From: Bordetella bronchialis
GTDB taxonomy: Bacteria; Pseudomonadota; Gammaproteobacteria; Burkholderiales; Burkholderiaceae_B
Assembly (NCBI RefSeq): GCF_001676705.1
Contig: NZ_CP016170.1
Location: forward strand, 4,278,001 to 4,342,000
Direction: 5' to 3'
DNA: 64,000 nucleotides
The notes below the pieces were generated by a model. That model saw only the letters and a list, made by a program, of their open reading frames with translations. It was not told where the DNA came from and ran no database searches. The position numbers and the translations under genes were made by a program. This document shows positions 36,230 through 44,168 of this stretch, in pieces (position 1 is the stretch's first letter; every line of letters begins with the position of its first letter).

Positions 36230-36724
36230 TTACTTCGCCGGCGTGGCCGGTTTAACGGGCGCGGCGGGCTGCGAGGACGTGGCGGGCGCCTGGGGCACCG
36301 ACGCGTCGGGCTTGGCGGGCGCGGTCGGCGCGGGAGCGGGCACCGACGGCACGGCCGGCACCGACGCATCGCCTTGCGGAGCCGGAGCCGGGACCGGCGC
36401 ACTGCCCGGCGCCTGGGGCACGGACTTGTCGGCCGGCGCCTGGTAGCCCTGCATCACACCCGTGTCCAGCGTGGGCGCGTTGCCGCCCTTGTGGGTGACG
36501 TAGGCCAGCCCGGCCGTGGACGCGAAAAACACCACCGCGGCCCATTTCGTCGTGCGCGACAGGAAGTTGGCGGCCCCGGAGGCGCCGAACAGGCTGCCGG
36601 CCGAGCCGGTGCCGAAGGCCGAACCCATATCGGCGCCCTTGCCTTGCTGCAGCAGGACCAGAACGATGATGGCCAGTGCGGACAGCACCTGCACGATCAT
36701 CAGCGCGGAAAGCATCAAAGACAT
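36230..36724 (-). CDS. secG: Protein-export membrane protein SecG
   Basis: A 164-residue subunit of the SecYEG translocon. It has two membrane helices (about residues 2-22 and 55-72) around the conserved loop VLLQQGKGADMGSAFG and GSAGSLFGASGAANFLSRTT. The long C-terminal tail of about 80 residues is Pro/Ala-rich, much longer than in E. coli but common in related betaproteobacteria. The start at 36724 follows TGGAG; an in-frame start eight codons earlier is less likely. It lies 20 bases after tpiA and before tRNA-Leu. Confidence 0.96.
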   Translation of the reverse strand: MSLMLSALMIVQVLSALAIIVLVLLQQGKGADMGSAFGTGSAGSLFGASGAANFLSRTTKWAAVVFFASTAGLAYVTHKGGNAPTLDTGVMQGYQAPADKSVPQAPGSAPVPAPAPQGDASVPAVPSVPAPAPTAPAKPDASVPQAPATSSQPAAPVKPATPAK

Positions 36725-36744
36725 TACTTGCTCCAGACGGAAAC

Positions 36745-37539
36745 TCAAATTGCGGCTATGCGCAGGAATTCATCGGCCACCAGCGAGGCGCCGCCCACCA
36801 GGGCGCCGTCGATATCCGGCATGGCGAACAGCTCGGCGGCATTGGCGGCCTTGACGCTGCCGCCATACAGAATACGGACCTGCGGCACGCCCAGGCCGCG
36901 CAGGGCGACGCGGATCGCGCCGTGGACTTCCTGCGCCTGCTCCGGCGTGGCGGTGCGTCCGGTGCCGATCGCCCACACCGGCTCGTAGGCCAGCACCAGG
37001 TGGTTCAGGGATTGGGCGCCCAGTGCCAGGATGGGCTCCAGCTGGCGCTCGATGACGCCCAGCGTATTGCCGCCTTCGCGCTCGGCCAGGGTTTCGCCCA
37101 CGCACACCACCGGGGTCAGGCCCGCCGCCAGGGCGGTCCTGGCCTTTTGCGCGACCAGCTCATCGGTTTCACCGTGCATGGCGCGGCGCTCGGAATGGCC
37201 GGCCAGCGCCCAGCGGCAGCCGAAATCCTTCAGCATGGCGGCCGACACCTCGCCGGTGTAGGCGCCCTTGTCATGCACGCTGATGTCTTGCGCGCCCCAG
37301 GACACGGCGCTGCCGTCCAGCAGTGCCTGCGCCTGCGCCAGGTAGGGGAACGGCACGCAGACGCCGATCTGGCAGGTACCGGCCCCGGCGCGGGCGCGCA
37401 GGGCGTCCAGCAGCGCGGCGTTTTCCGCCAGGCTGCCGTGCATTTTCCAGTTGCCCAGCACCAGACGCGCGCGCGCGGCGCCTGCCGGGGTCGAAGAAGC
37501 GGCGTCGGCGGGCGAGTCTCGGCGGTCGTCTGTGCTCAT
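36745..37539 (-). CDS. tpiA: Triosephosphate isomerase
   Basis: A 264-residue glycolytic enzyme that interconverts dihydroxyacetone phosphate and glyceraldehyde 3-phosphate. All catalytic residues are visible: Asn/Lys in LGNWKMHG (near residue 30), His in AGHSERR, the catalytic Glu in VLAYEPVWAIGTG and the phosphate loop YGGSVKAANA. The first 24 residues form a Ser/Ala-rich extension not found in E. coli, so the true start may be downstream, but several betaproteobacteria have such extensions. It is followed by secG and tRNA-Leu on the same strand. Confidence 0.97.
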   Translation of the reverse strand: MSTDDRRDSPADAASSTPAGAARARLVLGNWKMHGSLAENAALLDALRARAGAGTCQIGVCVPFPYLAQAQALLDGSAVSWGAQDISVHDKGAYTGEVSAAMLKDFGCRWALAGHSERRAMHGETDELVAQKARTALAAGLTPVVCVGETLAEREGGNTLGVIERQLEPILALGAQSLNHLVLAYEPVWAIGTGRTATPEQAQEVHGAIRVALRGLGVPQVRILYGGSVKAANAAELFAMPDIDGALVGGASLVADEFLRIAAI

Positions 37540-37663
37540 GGGTATCCGGCGTGGTTGTCCTAGGCGGCGTCCAGGAAAAAATCCCGGTCAAACCCGCGAT
37601 TGTATCTTGTTTGGACGGCCTGGGGATGCCGGGGCCGCTGCGGCCCTCGCTGGACACGCCGGG

Positions 37664-38647
37664 TCAACCCTTGACGGTCAGGATGATCTTCCCGATCTGC
37701 TCGCCGGCCTCCATCATGGCGTGGGCCCGGGCGGCCTCCTCCAGCGGAAAGGTGGCATGGATGATGGGCTTGATCTTGCCGCTTTCCAGCAGGGGCCACA
37801 CCTTCTGGCGCAGGCTGTCGGCGATGTCGCCCTTGAAGGCGACGGGGCGCGGACGCAGGGTGGAGCCCGTAATCGTCAGCCGGCGGCGCATCACCTGGCC
37901 GAAATCGACATTGCCGTGGTTGCCGCCCAGCGTGGCGATCAGGACGATGCGGCCTTCGTCGGCCAGGCACTGGATATCGCGGGCGATGTAGTCGCCCGCC
38001 ACCATATCCAGGATGACGTTCACGCCGGCGCCGCCGGTGGCGTCCAGGACCTCGCCGACGAAATCCTGTTCCCGGTAGTTGATGCCGCGGGCGGCGCCCA
38101 GCTTCTCGATGGCGCGGGCGCGGTCGTCGCTGCCGGCCGTGCCGTACACCTTGTGCCCCAGCGCGCTGGCCAGCTGGATGGCCGTGGTGCCGATGCCGCT
38201 GGCGCCTCCGTGGACCAGCAGGCTTTCGCCGGCGGCCAGGCGGCCGCGGTCGAACACATTGCTCCAGACCGTGAAATAGGTCTCGGGCAAGCCGGCGGCC
38301 TCGACCTCGGACAGGCCGGCGGGGATCGGCAGGCATTGCGGGACCGGGACGACGCAATACTCGGCATAGCCACCGCCCGCGACCAGGGCGCAGACCTTGT
38401 CGCCGATGGCGAAGCCGCCCACGGCCGCATCGCCGCCGACGATTTCACCGGCGATCTCCAGGCCGGGCAGGTCCGATGCGCCCCGCGGCGGCGGGTAGGC
38501 CCCCTTGCGCTGCAGCGTATCGGGACGGTTGACTCCCGCCGCCGACACCTTGACCAGGACTTCGCCCGGTCCGGGCTCCGGCATGGGACGTTGGGCGGGA
38601 ACGAGCACCTCGGGTCCACCGGGGCGGGAGATTTCGACGGCGAGCAT
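37664..38647 (-). CDS. NAD(P)H:quinone oxidoreductase (PIG3/Qor type, zinc-free MDR)
   Basis: A 327-residue medium-chain reductase without the zinc cysteines of alcohol dehydrogenases. Markers are AAGVNRPDTLQRKGAYPPP (about residue 40), the nucleotide-binding HGGASGIGTTAIQLA (about 146) and the C-terminal HATFPLEEAARAHAMMEAGEQIGKIIL, all typical of the PIG3 subgroup. The ATG at 38647 is preferred since AGAGGTG lies upstream; a GTG three codons earlier is possible. It precedes tpiA on the same strand with 124 bases between, an order I recall from related genomes. Confidence 0.92.
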   Translation of the reverse strand: MLAVEISRPGGPEVLVPAQRPMPEPGPGEVLVKVSAAGVNRPDTLQRKGAYPPPRGASDLPGLEIAGEIVGGDAAVGGFAIGDKVCALVAGGGYAEYCVVPVPQCLPIPAGLSEVEAAGLPETYFTVWSNVFDRGRLAAGESLLVHGGASGIGTTAIQLASALGHKVYGTAGSDDRARAIEKLGAARGINYREQDFVGEVLDATGGAGVNVILDMVAGDYIARDIQCLADEGRIVLIATLGGNHGNVDFGQVMRRRLTITGSTLRPRPVAFKGDIADSLRQKVWPLLESGKIKPIIHATFPLEEAARAHAMMEAGEQIGKIILTVKG

Positions 38648-38834
38648 AGGCGGCACCTCTGTTGTCCTGGACGAAAACCCTGATTATCGCGCGACGGCGG
38701 GGCCGCGGATCAAGAAAAGGCGGGCCTCCCCGCCGGGACGGCCATCCCGCGGCTTCCATCCATCCTTCCCTGGCGACGGCAGGCCGGTCCGGTCTATCAT
38801 CCCTGGCAACGCAAAGATCGCTCCGATCCGCCCC

Positions 38835-39173
38835 ATGATCCGGCTCACGCGCGCGCCCAACCTGCTTATCGCCCAGCACTGGATGAATCTGCTGGCGCAG
38901 GCCCGCATCGCCTGCGAAATGCATAACCAGTACCTGCTGGGTGCCATGGGCGACATCCCCGCGGATCAATGCGGGCCCGAAATCTGGCTCGAACATGAAC
39001 GCGACCTCGACCTGGCCAGCCGCATCATCGACGGGGGCTGGACCGACCCTGGCCAGTCGCGGGCCCATTGGTGCTGCGTCTGGTGCGGGGAATGGTCGGA
39101 GCCTCAGTTCACCTTGTGCTGGCAATGCGGGGCGGCCCGGGAAGACGGCCAGGCAGCCCCACCCACCCGTTAA
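38835..39173 (+). CDS. DUF2007-like small protein with C-terminal zinc ribbon
   Basis: A 112-residue protein. Residues 1-65 (RAPNLLIAQHWMNLLAQARI...) match the DUF2007 (putative signal-transducing) pattern of a GlnB-like fold. Residues 80-102 carry CVWC and CWQC separated by 12 residues, a likely zinc ribbon. The ATG at 38835 is not preceded by a strong ribosome-binding site. The stop overlaps the stop of the convergent bestrophin gene. Function is unknown; such proteins are common in betaproteobacteria. Confidence 0.75.
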   Translation: MIRLTRAPNLLIAQHWMNLLAQARIACEMHNQYLLGAMGDIPADQCGPEIWLEHERDLDLASRIIDGGWTDPGQSRAHWCCVWCGEWSEPQFTLCWQCGAAREDGQAAPPTR

Positions 39174-40090
39174 CTCAGGCGATACCGCGGGTCCGGACGC
39201 GGAGCGGGCGGAATCTCCTTGCCGCACAGCTCCAGCAGCGAACGCTCGATGGACCTTGTCATCGCGTCCAGCGCCAGGCTATTGGGCGCCGTGCCGAAGG
39301 GTTCGGCGATTTCGCCGGCAATGGCCTCCAGCGCGATCAGGGTGTACGACACGAACACCGAAACCACCGGCGTCAGGCCGCCGATCGAGCTGACCAGGCA
39401 GAACGGCAGCAGCGCGCAATAGATGTAGACGGTCCGATGCAGCAGCACGCCATAGGGATAGGGAATGGGCGTGGAAGCGATGCGCTCGCAGCCGCCCAGC
39501 ATGGCGCCCAGCTCATTGAGCTGGCCATCCAGCATCCACAGCCCCGTGCCCCGCAGCTTCCCTTGCCGCTGCTGCTCGCCCAGGACGCGGCGCGCTTCGT
39601 TCAGGATGGCGACCGGCCGGTACTCCGCGCGCAGGACGGCGTTGGCCTGGTCCGGACCGAGCAGGCGCCGCAGGTCCGCGGCAGGATCGGTGCCGCGCAA
39701 CTGGTGCTTGAGCGCGTAGACGAAAGCGATCAGCCCCTGCACGAAAGCCTGGCGGTCGAATACGGCGGGGTCCGGCGACGCGTAGTTCAAGGCCTGCGAG
39801 ACCAGCGCCCGGCTGGAGATCGCGACCTGCCCCCATAGATGCCGCGCTTCGCAGTAGCGCTCGTAGCTGGCCGTATTGCGAAAGGCCAGGAATATCGTCA
39901 GCGCCACGCCCGCCAGCGTGAAGGGCGCGGTATTCAAGGGAACGCGCTCGCCCAGCAGGCGGCCGTGCGTCCATACCGCCAGCAGCCCCAGGGCCGCCAT
40001 CAGCCCCAGCTGCGGCAGGATGGCCTGCAGCACCGAGCCGTCCCACACGAACAGCATGCGGAACCAGTTGTGATTGCGGCGAACGATCAT
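39170..40090 (-). CDS. Bestrophin-family membrane protein
   Basis: A 306-residue membrane protein of the bacterial bestrophin (UPF0187/YneE) family, which form pentameric ion channels. Diagnostic features are the N-terminal NHNWFRMLFVWDGSVL, the pore-helix segment AFRNTASYERYCEARHLWGQ near residue 70, and IPYPYGVLLHRTVYIYCALLPF with later GGLTPVVSVFVSYTLIALEAIAGEIAEPFG. Its start overlaps the stop of the upstream molybdopterin oxidoreductase gene (ATGA), so they are translationally coupled. The ion and the reason for the coupling are unknown. Confidence 0.92.
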   Translation of the reverse strand: MIVRRNHNWFRMLFVWDGSVLQAILPQLGLMAALGLLAVWTHGRLLGERVPLNTAPFTLAGVALTIFLAFRNTASYERYCEARHLWGQVAISSRALVSQALNYASPDPAVFDRQAFVQGLIAFVYALKHQLRGTDPAADLRRLLGPDQANAVLRAEYRPVAILNEARRVLGEQQRQGKLRGTGLWMLDGQLNELGAMLGGCERIASTPIPYPYGVLLHRTVYIYCALLPFCLVSSIGGLTPVVSVFVSYTLIALEAIAGEIAEPFGTAPNSLALDAMTRSIERSLLELCGKEIPPAPRPDPRYRLS

Positions 40091-42402
40091 GCCGGCACCG
40101 CCTGCGCGCGATGCAGCAGCACCGGGATGGACTTGGAGGTCGGCGTATTGCAGCCGTCCGCCACGCTGGACAGCGGCACCAGGGGATTGGTCTCGGGATA
40201 GTAGGCGCCGACGCAGCCGCGCGGGATGTCGTACTCCACCAGCAGGAAGCCGTCGGCGCGCCGCTCGACGCCGTCGTCCCACACGGTGGTCATATCCACC
40301 CATTCGCCGGCCCGCAGGCCCAGCATCTCCAGATCCGCCCGGTTGGCGAAGACCACCCGCCGCTGCCCGAACACGCCACGGTAGCGGTCGTCCAGGCCGT
40401 ACACGGTCGTGTTGTACTGGTCGTGCGATCGGGTAGTCATCAGCACCATGACCCGCTCGCCGTACTGTTCGCGGGCGCGATGAATGGGCGTATCGCGGGA
40501 AATCGGGCGGGGAAGGAAATTGGCCTTGCCCGTGGGCGTCTTCCATTCGCGCTCGCGGGAAGCCACGCGCAAGTGGAAGCCGCCGGGTCGGGCGATGCGG
40601 GCGTTGTAGTCCTCGAAGCCTTCCACGGCGAGCTCGATGGCGTCGCGCACGCGGGCATAGTCGCGCGCCCAGCCCAGCCAATCCACCTTGGCGCTGCCCA
40701 GCGTGGCGTGCGCCATATTGGCCACGATGGCGGTCTCCGACATCAGGTGGGCCGAGGCCGGCGTGTTGCGGCCATAGGAGACGTGGACCATGCTCATGGA
40801 GTCTTCCACCGTGACGCCCTGGGGCACGCCATCCTGGAGATCGATTTCGGTGCGGCCCAGGGTGGGCAGGATAAGCGCCTCGCGGCCGTGCACCAGATGG
40901 CTGCGGTTGAGCTTGGTGGCGATGTGCACGGTCAGGTCGCAGGCGCGCAAGCCTTCCCAGGTAAGCGGCGTGTCGGGCGTGGCCATGGCGAAATTGCCGC
41001 CCAGGCTGACGAAAACCTTGATGCGGCCTTCCCGCATCGCCTGGATCGTCTCCACGACATCGTGGCCATGCCGGCGTGGCGGCTCGAAATCGAAGACCCG
41101 GCCCAGCCTGTCCAGGAAAGCGGCGGTCGGCTTTTCTTCTATGCCCACCGTGCGGTTGCCCTGCACATTGGAATGGCCGCGCACCGGGCACAGCCCGGCC
41201 CCTTCGCGTCCGATGTTCCCGCGCATCATCATCAGGTTGGACAGCATGCGGATGGCGGCGACCGAGTCCTTGTGCTGGGTCAGGCCCATGCCCCAGGTCG
41301 CGATCACGCGCCGACCCTGCGCATAGACCCGCGCCAGCGCATCGATGGACGCGCGCGGCACGCCGGATTCTTCCTCCAGCGTGGCCCAGTCCTGCGCGCG
41401 CAGGTCGGCCTGGAAGGCGTCGAAGCCGGCGGTGTGCGCCCGGATGAAGTCCACGTCCAGCACGCGCCCGTCGCCGCGGGCGACGGCCTCGTCGTCCCAT
41501 TCCAGCACGCGCTTGGCCACGCCCTTGAGCAAGGCCAGATCGCCGCCCAGCCGCGGCTGGATGAACAGCGTGGCGATGCGGGTGTCCGTCAGGGTCAGCA
41601 TTTCCACGGGGCTCTGCGGGCTGGCGAAGCGCTCCAGGCCCCGTTCCCGCAAAGGGTTGATGGACACGATCGTAGCGCCACGGCGCGCGCAGGCCCGCAG
41701 CTCGCCCAGCATGCGCGGATGGTTGGTGGCGGGGTTCTGTCCGAAGATCAGGATGGTATCGGCATGCTCGAAGTCCTCCAGCGTGACCGTTCCCTTGCCG
41801 ATGCCCACGGTGGCCGGCAGGCCGCGGCTGGTGGCCTCGTGGCACATATTGGAGCAATCCGGGAAGTTGTTGGTGCCATACATCCGCACGAACAACTGGT
41901 AGGCGAACGCCGCCTCGTTGCTGGCCCGGCCCGACGTATAGAAGGCAGCCTGGTCGGGATCCGGCAGCGCCCGCAGGTGGCGGGCAATCAAGACATAGGC
42001 GTCCGACCATGCGATGGGCCGATAGGTGTCGCTGGCCGCGTCATAGGCCATGGGTTCGGTCAGGCGCCCATGCTGTTCCAGCTCGTAGTCGCTCTGGCGC
42101 ATCAGGCTGGCCACGGTATTGCGCGCGAAGAACGCCGGGGTCGCGCGCCTGGCGGTGGCTTCCGCCGCCACCGCCTTGACGCCGTTTTCGCAGAATTCGA
42201 AGGTGGACGTCGGTGTCCGGTCCGGCCACGCGCAGCCGGGACAATCGAAGCCGTCGGGCTGGTTCTGGCGCAATAGCGCGCGGTAATCCGCGCCGGGGAC
42301 TTTCTCCTTGAACAGGGTAATGGCTACCTGCTTCAGGGCGCCCCACCCCGCGGCGGGGTGATGGTACGGGGCGATGCGGGGCTTGGGTGAGGATTTTTCC
42401 AT
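40087..42402 (-). CDS. Molybdopterin oxidoreductase, FdhF/YdeP family
   Basis: A 771-residue enzyme related to formate dehydrogenase H and to YdeP, an acid-resistance-linked protein. Near the N-terminus are Cys54, Cys57 and Cys71 (CPGC...C), a reduced cluster motif compared with FdhF. The cofactor-binding region includes GRASNEAAFAYQLFVRMYGTNNFPDCSNMCHEAT, GQNPATNHPRML and the C-terminal molydopterin-binding domain with TTRSHDQYNTTVYGLDDRYRGV. There is no signal peptide, so it acts in the cytosol. It is coupled to the bestrophin gene and divergent from the MocR gene. Substrate unknown. Confidence 0.9.
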   Translation of the reverse strand: MEKSSPKPRIAPYHHPAAGWGALKQVAITLFKEKVPGADYRALLRQNQPDGFDCPGCAWPDRTPTSTFEFCENGVKAVAAEATARRATPAFFARNTVASLMRQSDYELEQHGRLTEPMAYDAASDTYRPIAWSDAYVLIARHLRALPDPDQAAFYTSGRASNEAAFAYQLFVRMYGTNNFPDCSNMCHEATSRGLPATVGIGKGTVTLEDFEHADTILIFGQNPATNHPRMLGELRACARRGATIVSINPLRERGLERFASPQSPVEMLTLTDTRIATLFIQPRLGGDLALLKGVAKRVLEWDDEAVARGDGRVLDVDFIRAHTAGFDAFQADLRAQDWATLEEESGVPRASIDALARVYAQGRRVIATWGMGLTQHKDSVAAIRMLSNLMMMRGNIGREGAGLCPVRGHSNVQGNRTVGIEEKPTAAFLDRLGRVFDFEPPRRHGHDVVETIQAMREGRIKVFVSLGGNFAMATPDTPLTWEGLRACDLTVHIATKLNRSHLVHGREALILPTLGRTEIDLQDGVPQGVTVEDSMSMVHVSYGRNTPASAHLMSETAIVANMAHATLGSAKVDWLGWARDYARVRDAIELAVEGFEDYNARIARPGGFHLRVASREREWKTPTGKANFLPRPISRDTPIHRAREQYGERVMVLMTTRSHDQYNTTVYGLDDRYRGVFGQRRVVFANRADLEMLGLRAGEWVDMTTVWDDGVERRADGFLLVEYDIPRGCVGAYYPETNPLVPLSSVADGCNTPTSKSIPVLLHRAQAVPA

Positions 42403-42495
42403 GGCGGCACTGGGTTCACGGCGGGCCGCGTTCCGGCCACGATGGCGGAGCGATCACCCGTATGGCGGAAGATTAAGACCGGCGCCGCGTGCGAT

Positions 42496-42531
42496 GAGGT
42501 ACAGTTTCGGCATTGACGAAGAGGTACAGTT
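42496..42531. promoter_or_regulatory. Two direct repeats GAGGTACAGTT upstream of the MocR gene
   Basis: GAGGTACAGTT occurs exactly at 42496-42506 and 42521-42531, a period of 25 bases. MocR regulators typically bind such direct repeats, often in their own promoter. The repeats lie between the two divergent genes, 56-91 bases before the chosen MocR start, and argue against the alternative start at 42494. Confidence 0.55.
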
Positions 42532-42586
42532 CGCGGCAGCCCCGGCCCCGGCGGCCCGGATCGAGCCCACCCACCCGCCCGCCGCC

Positions 42587-44017
42587 ATGAAGCTCTACGA
42601 AGATCTCGCCGCCGAGCTGGAGCACCAGATCCGCAACGGCGTACTGTCCGCCGGCACGCGCCTGCCGTCGGTGCGCCGCGCCAGCCAGCACCGGCGCGTC
42701 AGCAAAGGCACCGTCATCCGCGCCTATCTGCTGCTCGAAAGCCGCGGACTGATCGAGAGCCGCCCGCAGTCGGGCTATTTCGTGCGCAAGGTCGCCCAGC
42801 GCCGCGAACCGCAGGCGCTGCGGGCGTCCCGCCCGAATCCCGCGTCGGCGCCGGTGGACGTGGGCCGACTGGTGCTTTCGACGCTGCGCTCCATCGGCGC
42901 CGACGCGGCGATGCCTTTGGGCTCGCCCTATCCCGATCCCAAGCTGTTTCCCTCCGCCCGGATCAATCGCTACGCCCACGCGGTCGCGCGCACGCGCACG
43001 CAATGGAGCGTCACCGACGAGCTGCCGCCCGGCAGCCCGGAACTGATCCGCCAGATCGCCCGCCGCTACCTGGAGAACGGCACCACGGTGGACCCGCACG
43101 AAATCGTCGTCACCGTGGGCGCGACCGAGGCCATCAACCTCTGCCTGCAGGCCGTGGCGCGGCCGGGCGACATCGTCGCGGTGGAATCCCCCACCTTCTA
43201 CGCCATGCTGCACGCCATCGAACGCATGGGCATGCGCGCGGTGGAAGTCGCCACCCATCCCACGCACGGCATCGACATCGGGGCGCTGGCGCGCATCCTG
43301 GGCCGCCAGCGCATCGCCGCCTGCATGGTGATGCCCAATTTCCAGAATCCGCTGGGCTTCCGGATGCCGGACGAGCGCAAGCGCGAACTGGTCGCGCTGC
43401 TGGCCCGGCACGACGTACCGGTGATCGAAAACGATGTCTACAACGAGCTGTATTTCGGGACGACGCACCCGGCGCCCCTCAAGGCCTACGACAGCAAGGG
43501 CCTGGTATTGCACTGCGCGTCGTTTTCCAAGAGCCTGACGGCCGCCTATCACATCGGCTGGGCCATGCCCGGCCGCTACCGCGACCAGGTCGAGAAGCTC
43601 AAATTCCTGAACACGCTGACCACGCCGGCCATTCCGCAGCTGGCCATCGCCCGCTATCTGGAGCACGACGGCTACGACTACCATCTGCGCCGCGTGCGCA
43701 AGGCCTACGCACAACAGGCCAGGCTGATGATCGCCGCGGTAAATCGCTATTTCCCGCCGGGCACGCGCACTTCGCAACCCCAGGGCGGCTATGTGCTGTG
43801 GGTGGAGCTTCCGCCCGCGGTGGACGCGATGCGGCTGTACCGCATGGCCCTGGAACGCGGCATCACGATCGGGCCGGGCCATATGTTCTCCGCGACCCAG
43901 GCCTACGCACATTTCATCCGCCTGAATTACAGCTACGCCTGGTCCCCCGCCACGGAGCGCGCGCTGGCCGAGGTGGGCAAGATGGCGGCGGCGTGCATGC
44001 GGCAGGCGCCACGATAA
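42587..44017 (+). CDS. MocR-type regulator (GntR HTH fused to PLP aminotransferase domain)
   Basis: A 476-residue protein: a winged HTH at residues 1-70 (KLYEDLAAELEHQIRNG, then SKGTVIRAYLLLESRGLI) and a fold-type I aminotransferase domain from about 110 with the PLP-lysine motif SFSKSLTAAYHIGW and NFQNPLGFRM. The start at 42587 places the HTH at the N-terminus as in the family; starts at 42374 or 42494 would add sequence overlapping the direct repeats. It could control the divergent oxidoreductase/bestrophin pair, itself, or the ThDP enzyme 151 bases downstream. Confidence 0.9.
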   Translation: MKLYEDLAAELEHQIRNGVLSAGTRLPSVRRASQHRRVSKGTVIRAYLLLESRGLIESRPQSGYFVRKVAQRREPQALRASRPNPASAPVDVGRLVLSTLRSIGADAAMPLGSPYPDPKLFPSARINRYAHAVARTRTQWSVTDELPPGSPELIRQIARRYLENGTTVDPHEIVVTVGATEAINLCLQAVARPGDIVAVESPTFYAMLHAIERMGMRAVEVATHPTHGIDIGALARILGRQRIAACMVMPNFQNPLGFRMPDERKRELVALLARHDVPVIENDVYNELYFGTTHPAPLKAYDSKGLVLHCASFSKSLTAAYHIGWAMPGRYRDQVEKLKFLNTLTTPAIPQLAIARYLEHDGYDYHLRRVRKAYAQQARLMIAAVNRYFPPGTRTSQPQGGYVLWVELPPAVDAMRLYRMALERGITIGPGHMFSATQAYAHFIRLNYSYAWSPATERALAEVGKMAAACMRQAPR

Positions 44018-44168
44018 GACGAGCACGCGGCGCCAACCGCGGGTACACGGCTTGCTGAACCGGCCGGTCGATCACGCGGTGCGTATGCGCCCGCCGCCTG
44101 CTCAAGGGCGGCGCGCACCGCCCCATCCCTGGCGGACGCGAGCGCCGCCCGCAATCGGAGCAAGGCCC

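Noticed and set aside
40111..42276. A 721-codon plus-strand frame opposite the molybdopterin oxidoreductase
   Set aside because: Antisense shadow. The minus-strand product has clear family motifs along its whole length.
42374..42586. Longer N-terminus for the MocR regulator (starts at 42374 or 42494)
   Set aside because: Would overlap the upstream gene's start or the direct repeats and place the HTH far from the N-terminus, unlike the family. The start at 42587 fits better.
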